Positions 14,157 through 18,676 of a DNA stretch of 18,676 bases are shown piece by piece; position 1 is the stretch's first letter; every line of letters begins with the position of its first letter. A program made the position numbers and the translations under genes. Source of the stretch: Ectothiorhodospiraceae bacterium (GTDB lineage Bacteria; Pseudomonadota; Gammaproteobacteria; Thiohalomonadales; Thiohalomonadaceae); NCBI GenBank assembly GCA_007125455.1, contig SLDE01000058.1, positions 1 through 18,676 of the forward strand. Direction: 5' to 3'. The notes below the pieces were generated by a model. It was not told where the DNA came from. It did not search any database and saw only the letters and a list, made by a program, of their open reading frames with translations.

Positions 14157-15959
14157 ATGGCAGGCAGGATCCCGCAACACTTTATCGATGATCTGGTCAC
14201 CCGCGTCGATATCGTCGAGCTAATCGATCGTCGTGTGCCGCTCAAACGCAGCGGGCGCAACTACCAGGCCTGTTGCCCCTTTCATAGCGAAAAGACCCCC
14301 TCCTTCACCGTCAGCCCCGATAAGCAGTTCTACCACTGCTTTGGCTGTGGTGCCCACGGCACCGCGATCGGCTTTCTAATGGAGTACGAGCGCCTGGAGT
14401 TCGTCGAGGCGATCGAAGAGCTGGCACGCATGGCCGGGGTGCAGGTACCGCGCGAGGGTGGCAGCGACATACAGAGCGCCAAACGCGACCAGAGCAAACC
14501 CCTCTACACCGTATTGGAGCAGGCCGCCGAGTTCTACCAGCAGCAGTTGCGCCAACATCCCGATGCAGCACGGGTGATCGACTACCTGAAACAACGCGGC
14601 ATGAGCGGCGAGGTAGCACGGGATTTCAGTATCGGCTTTGCCCCGGCAGGCTGGGACAACCTGCTAAAAAGCATTGCCCCCGAGATGCAGGGCGCACTCA
14701 CCCAGGCCGGGATGGTGGTAGAAAAGGAAGGCGGCAAGCGCTACGACCGTTTTCGTGACCGCCTGATGTTCCCTATCCGGGATCGGCGCGGACGAGTGAT
14801 CGCCTTTGGTGGGCGGGTTTTGCCCGGTGGCGAGGAAAGTGGTGCCAAATACCTCAACTCCCCCGAAACGCCGGTGTTTCACAAGGGACGAGAGCTCTAC
14901 GGCCTCTACGAGGCGCGTCAGGCGCTGCGAGCCCTCCCTCGCCTACTGGTGGTTGAGGGCTATATGGACGTGGTAGCCCTTGCCCAATACGGGGTGCGCT
15001 ATGCGGTGGCGACCCTGGGCACCTCGGCCACCAGCGACCACCTGGAAAAGCTGTTTCGCCAGACCGATGAAGTGGTGTTTTGCTTTGATGGTGACAGGGC
15101 CGGTCGCGATGCCGCCTGGCGTGGGCTGGAAAATGCCCTGCCGCTGATGCGCGATGGGCGCAGCCTGCGCTTTATGTTTATGCCTGAGGGCGAGGATCCC
15201 GATACCCTGATCCGCCAAATCGGCACCGAGGCCTTCGAGCAACAGGTAGCCAGCGCCCAAGGGCTGGGAGAATTTCTGCTGGAGCAGCTACGCCAAAAGG
15301 TGGATCTGAGCCAGATCGAGGGCCAGGCCAAGCTGGTGGAGTTAAGCCGCCCGCTGATCGGCAAGCTCCCCCAGGGGGTCTATCGTGTGCGGTTGACCGA
15401 CCAACTGGCCAGCCTGGCACAACTGACCGGCGACACCCTGCGCAGCATGATCCCCCTCCCGGGCAGCACCCCAGGGGCAGGTGCAGGGACGGCACCGCCA
15501 CCGCCGCCGCCAGCACGGGTGCCCATGCGGCGAGGCCCCCAGGGACGCACGGCACCGACGCAAGTGCGCCACGCCGTCGCGCTGCTGCTACAGAACCCCA
15601 GACTGGCCCGAGTGGCTGGCGAACCGGCGCAGCTGACCCCGCTGCGCCAGCCCGGGGTGACTTTATTGGTCGAGATGCTTGAACTTTTACAAAGCTACCC
15701 CGACCTAAACACCTCTTCGCTGCTGGAACACTGGCGCGGACGCGAAGAAGAGCGACACCTATCCAGCCTGCTGCGCCAGGAACTGCTGCTGGATGCCGAG
15801 CAAGACGACCTGGAACACGAGTTCCAGGGGGCCATACGCGGCCTGCACCAGCAACTGCTACGCCAGCGCCATCAGGAATTGGCCAGCAAGCCATTTGCCG
15901 CCCTCACCAGCGCCGAACGGCTGGAATATCAGGCCTTATTACGAGAAATGCGAAATTAA
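14157..15959 (+). CDS. dnaG: DNA primase
   Basis: DnaG makes RNA primers at the fork, recruited by DnaB. The 600-residue protein has all three domains. An N-terminal CHC2 zinc finger has ligands Cys40, His43, Cys61 and Cys64. A central RNA polymerase domain has the TOPRIM acidic residues Glu267 (VVEGYMD), Asp311 and Asp313 (FDGDRAG). A C-terminal helicase-binding helical domain spans about 465-600. The linker before it contains six consecutive prolines (447-452), which usually need EF-P for efficient translation. ATG at 14157 follows a weak GGGG-type site, in keeping with low primase expression. It is third in the operon, after a structured 144-base spacer and 100 bases before rpoD. Confidence 0.97.
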   Translation: MAGRIPQHFIDDLVTRVDIVELIDRRVPLKRSGRNYQACCPFHSEKTPSFTVSPDKQFYHCFGCGAHGTAIGFLMEYERLEFVEAIEELARMAGVQVPREGGSDIQSAKRDQSKPLYTVLEQAAEFYQQQLRQHPDAARVIDYLKQRGMSGEVARDFSIGFAPAGWDNLLKSIAPEMQGALTQAGMVVEKEGGKRYDRFRDRLMFPIRDRRGRVIAFGGRVLPGGEESGAKYLNSPETPVFHKGRELYGLYEARQALRALPRLLVVEGYMDVVALAQYGVRYAVATLGTSATSDHLEKLFRQTDEVVFCFDGDRAGRDAAWRGLENALPLMRDGRSLRFMFMPEGEDPDTLIRQIGTEAFEQQVASAQGLGEFLLEQLRQKVDLSQIEGQAKLVELSRPLIGKLPQGVYRVRLTDQLASLAQLTGDTLRSMIPLPGSTPGAGAGTAPPPPPPARVPMRRGPQGRTAPTQVRHAVALLLQNPRLARVAGEPAQLTPLRQPGVTLLVEMLELLQSYPDLNTSSLLEHWRGREEERHLSSLLRQELLLDAEQDDLEHEFQGAIRGLHQQLLRQRHQELASKPFAALTSAERLEYQALLREMRN

Positions 15960-15960
15960 T

Positions 15961-16018
15961 TTCACATTAAGGTGGCAGAGTTGTAAATCACAACTATAGT
16001 TCACCCTGTGAATTTTTT
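15961..16018 (+). terminator. Terminator-like hairpin between dnaG and rpoD
   Basis: TTCACA (15961-15966) pairs with TGTGAA (16007-16012), and GGTG (15971-15974) pairs with CACC (16002-16005). Inside is GTTGT-AAATC-ACAAC (15980-15994). Six T residues follow directly (16013-16018). The outer stem is AT-rich with an internal loop, so it would probably terminate only partially. It starts two bases after the dnaG stop. Confidence 0.5.
15972..16000 (+). promoter_or_regulatory. Possible rpoD promoter inside the dnaG-rpoD spacer
   Basis: TATAGT (15995-16000) matches five of six -10 positions and lies 17 bases after GTGGCA (15972-15977), a four-of-six -35. Transcripts would begin near 16007, within the right arm of the hairpin, and so could not form it. 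Only read-through from dnaG would meet that structure. Confidence 0.45.
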
Positions 16019-16059
16019 ATGACTGTCCCAGGTGGACCCTATCCATTAAGAGACCATCG

Positions 16060-17916
<1,857 letters not shown>

Positions 17917-17936
17917 ACGGCTGCAATCGCATCACC

Positions 17937-17965
17937 AAAAACGGCACCCGAGGGTGCCGTTTTTG
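17937..17965 (+). terminator. Intrinsic terminator of the rpsU-yqeY-dnaG-rpoD operon
   Basis: ACGGCACC (17941-17948) and GGTGCCGT (17953-17960) form a perfect stem around CGAG. A run of A residues precedes it and TTTTT follows, so it may work on both strands. It lies 21 bases after the rpoD stop. Confidence 0.95.
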
Positions 17966-18021
17966 CTTTATGCCAAGCCGGATTTAAGCCAAAGCGGATG
18001 CGCACACCCACCACTTACAGG

Positions 18022-18027
18022 TATAAT
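18022..18027 (+). promoter_or_regulatory. tRNA promoter -10 element
   Basis: A perfect TATAAT is followed by a C-rich discriminator before the tRNA at 18040. No good -35 is seen at 16-18 bases; TGCGCA at 17999 matches three of six. A GC-rich discriminator is typical of stringently controlled stable-RNA promoters. Confidence 0.65.
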
Positions 18028-18039
18028 CCCCCCTTTGCA

Positions 18040-18116
<77 letters not shown>

Positions 18117-18178
18117 ACTTTTTACATTCGTTAAATTCCCGTCTTTGTTCTACCCCAGGTGGACGGATGCCTTCCATG

Positions 18179-18562
18179 TCATCCGCCCTTCGGGCGTACT
18201 AAAGTGCGTCCCGTTTCCCTCCCGTTGCGGACATCAACAGACAGAGGGGGGCCCTCAGTGATCGCAAGCTCTCTGCACAACACGATGGTAGCCTGTTGTT
18301 ACATGTAACACGCATTGAGAGGGCCGTAATAAACAAGATACAACGTGCCAAAATCCAAATTTTGAAAATCGGAATCTCTGAATGAGGCTTTTGCTAGCTG
18401 CGTATCCTCCAGATGATATAAGGCATCCAGAATGAAGTTGTACGAACGTGAAGTCTCAACACCAACGAATCAATACAGGTCCCTGTCATCTTTATCGTGA
18501 TGTGCGGCGATATAAGAGAGATCTGAGCGAATTACTTGAACAACGTCGTCGATTTTGCTCAT
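18179..18562 (-). pseudogene. Decayed gene of unknown family with two in-frame stops
   Basis: On the minus strand, ATG at 18562 has AGGAG four bases upstream. Thirty codons (MSKIDDVVQVIRSDLSYIAA...) end at TGA (18472-18470). The same frame continues for 56 codons with protein-like content (VETSRSYNFILDALYHLEDT, then TLYLVYYGPLNACYM) to TAA (18301-18299). It then reads QQATIVLCRELAITEG and runs open to 18179, though the true end is probably nearer 18250. Amphipathic, non-repetitive sequence on both sides of both stops suggests single-base nonsense changes (for example CAA to TAA) in a soluble protein of roughly 100 residues. Base composition is AT-richer than the operons to the left. I do not recognise the family. 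Chance openness is the alternative. Confidence 0.5.
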
Positions 18563-18603
18563 GACTCTCCTAACAAGCTGTTGTTGTCTACTCATGCGGC
18601 GCG

Positions 18604-18662
18604 ATGGGCGTTACAAAGCCCATCCATGGGCTTTGCCCTGACGGGCCAGCCCTTCGGGCTGT
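18604..18662. repeat. Cluster of GCCC/GGGC hairpins at the right end
   Basis: CAAAGCCCAT (18614-18623) and ATGGGCTTTG (18626-18635) form a perfect 10-bp inverted repeat. A further ATGGGC at 18604-18609 can compete for the same GCCCAT. CAGCCC and GGGCTG then form a stem with a TTCG loop (18648-18662). There is no T-tract typical of a terminator. Confidence 0.6.
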
Positions 18663-18676
18663 TCCATTTTGCTACT

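Larger units (their letters stand above)
18117..18676. other. 560-base tail without an intact gene
   Basis: After the tRNA there is no intact open frame. The stretch is AT-richer than the rest of the window. It contains the decayed minus-strand gene, short hairpins (CGGATG with CATCCG at 18164-18185; CGCCC-TTC-GGGCG at 18184-18196), a 14-base perfect palindrome (TGTTACATGTAACA, 18297-18310) and a hairpin cluster at 18604-18662. A tRNA 3' end is a common integration point, but no repeat of the tRNA end is visible here. Confidence 0.5.

Noticed and set aside
15178..15894. Minus-strand open frame within dnaG
   Set aside because: It lies entirely inside a complete primase gene and has low-complexity Ala, Gly, Pro and Arg content.
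18117..18676. Integrated element with att sites at the tRNA 3' end
   Set aside because: No duplicate of the tRNA end and no integrase gene within the window.

Overview
This window reads as a GC-rich gammaproteobacterial chromosome segment. The conserved blocks (rpsU-yqeY-dnaG-rpoD, tsaD divergent from rpsU, plsY, folB-folK, an RlmKL-type rRNA methyltransferase) are typical of that class. A DsrC/TusE-type sulfur carrier and a TauE/SafE-type anion exporter are compatible with a sulfur-metabolising lineage such as the Chromatiales, but that placement is inference. Both ends of the window look different in composition from the middle.

Layout. (1) 1-1380: an open frame, truncated on the left, that joins the C-terminal head of an SbcC/Rad50/SMC-type ATPase to the RlmK half of RlmL. 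The join is at a 21-base stretch that fits both families, so it is probably a chimeric assembly or a recombination junction. (2) 1381-2048: a spacer with hairpins and a heptamer repeat, a strong sigma70 promoter with an IscR-like half-site, a monocistronic DsrC/TusE-family gene, and a hairpin between convergent genes. (3) 7992-2048, minus strand: a four-gene cluster of class I methyltransferase, unknown 636-residue membrane protein, TSUP exporter and 4xCBS-PAS-GGDEF-EAL c-di-GMP protein. (4) 8144-8410, plus: a small 88-residue helical protein with a Pho-box-like sequence upstream. (5) 9593-8424, minus: a MidA/NDUFAF7-type methyltransferase. (6) 9676-11426: a folate block with pteridine reductase (plus) facing folB-folK (minus), separated by a 130-bp inverted-repeat element. 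(7) 11544-13162: plsY and tsaD, convergent with a 4-base overlap. (8) 13315-17916: the macromolecular-synthesis operon rpsU-yqeY-dnaG-rpoD with structured spacers, ended by a textbook terminator. (9) 18040-18116: a tRNA with a CAT anticodon, best read as tRNA-Ile2. (10) 18117-18676: an AT-richer tail with a decayed minus-strand gene carrying two in-frame stops, and several hairpins.

How the genes fit together. The macromolecular-synthesis operon couples translation (S21), a GatB/YqeY-domain protein, primase and the housekeeping sigma factor. The two hairpins before dnaG and the hairpin plus T-tract before rpoD are placed to set different expression levels within it. FolB, FolK and the pteridine reductase belong to tetrahydrofolate synthesis and salvage. 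The minus-strand cluster couples an exporter to a c-di-GMP enzyme with a CBS sensory module through an uncharacterised membrane protein, and is the most novel functional unit here. No CRISPR array, insertion sequence, prophage or complete defence system is visible.
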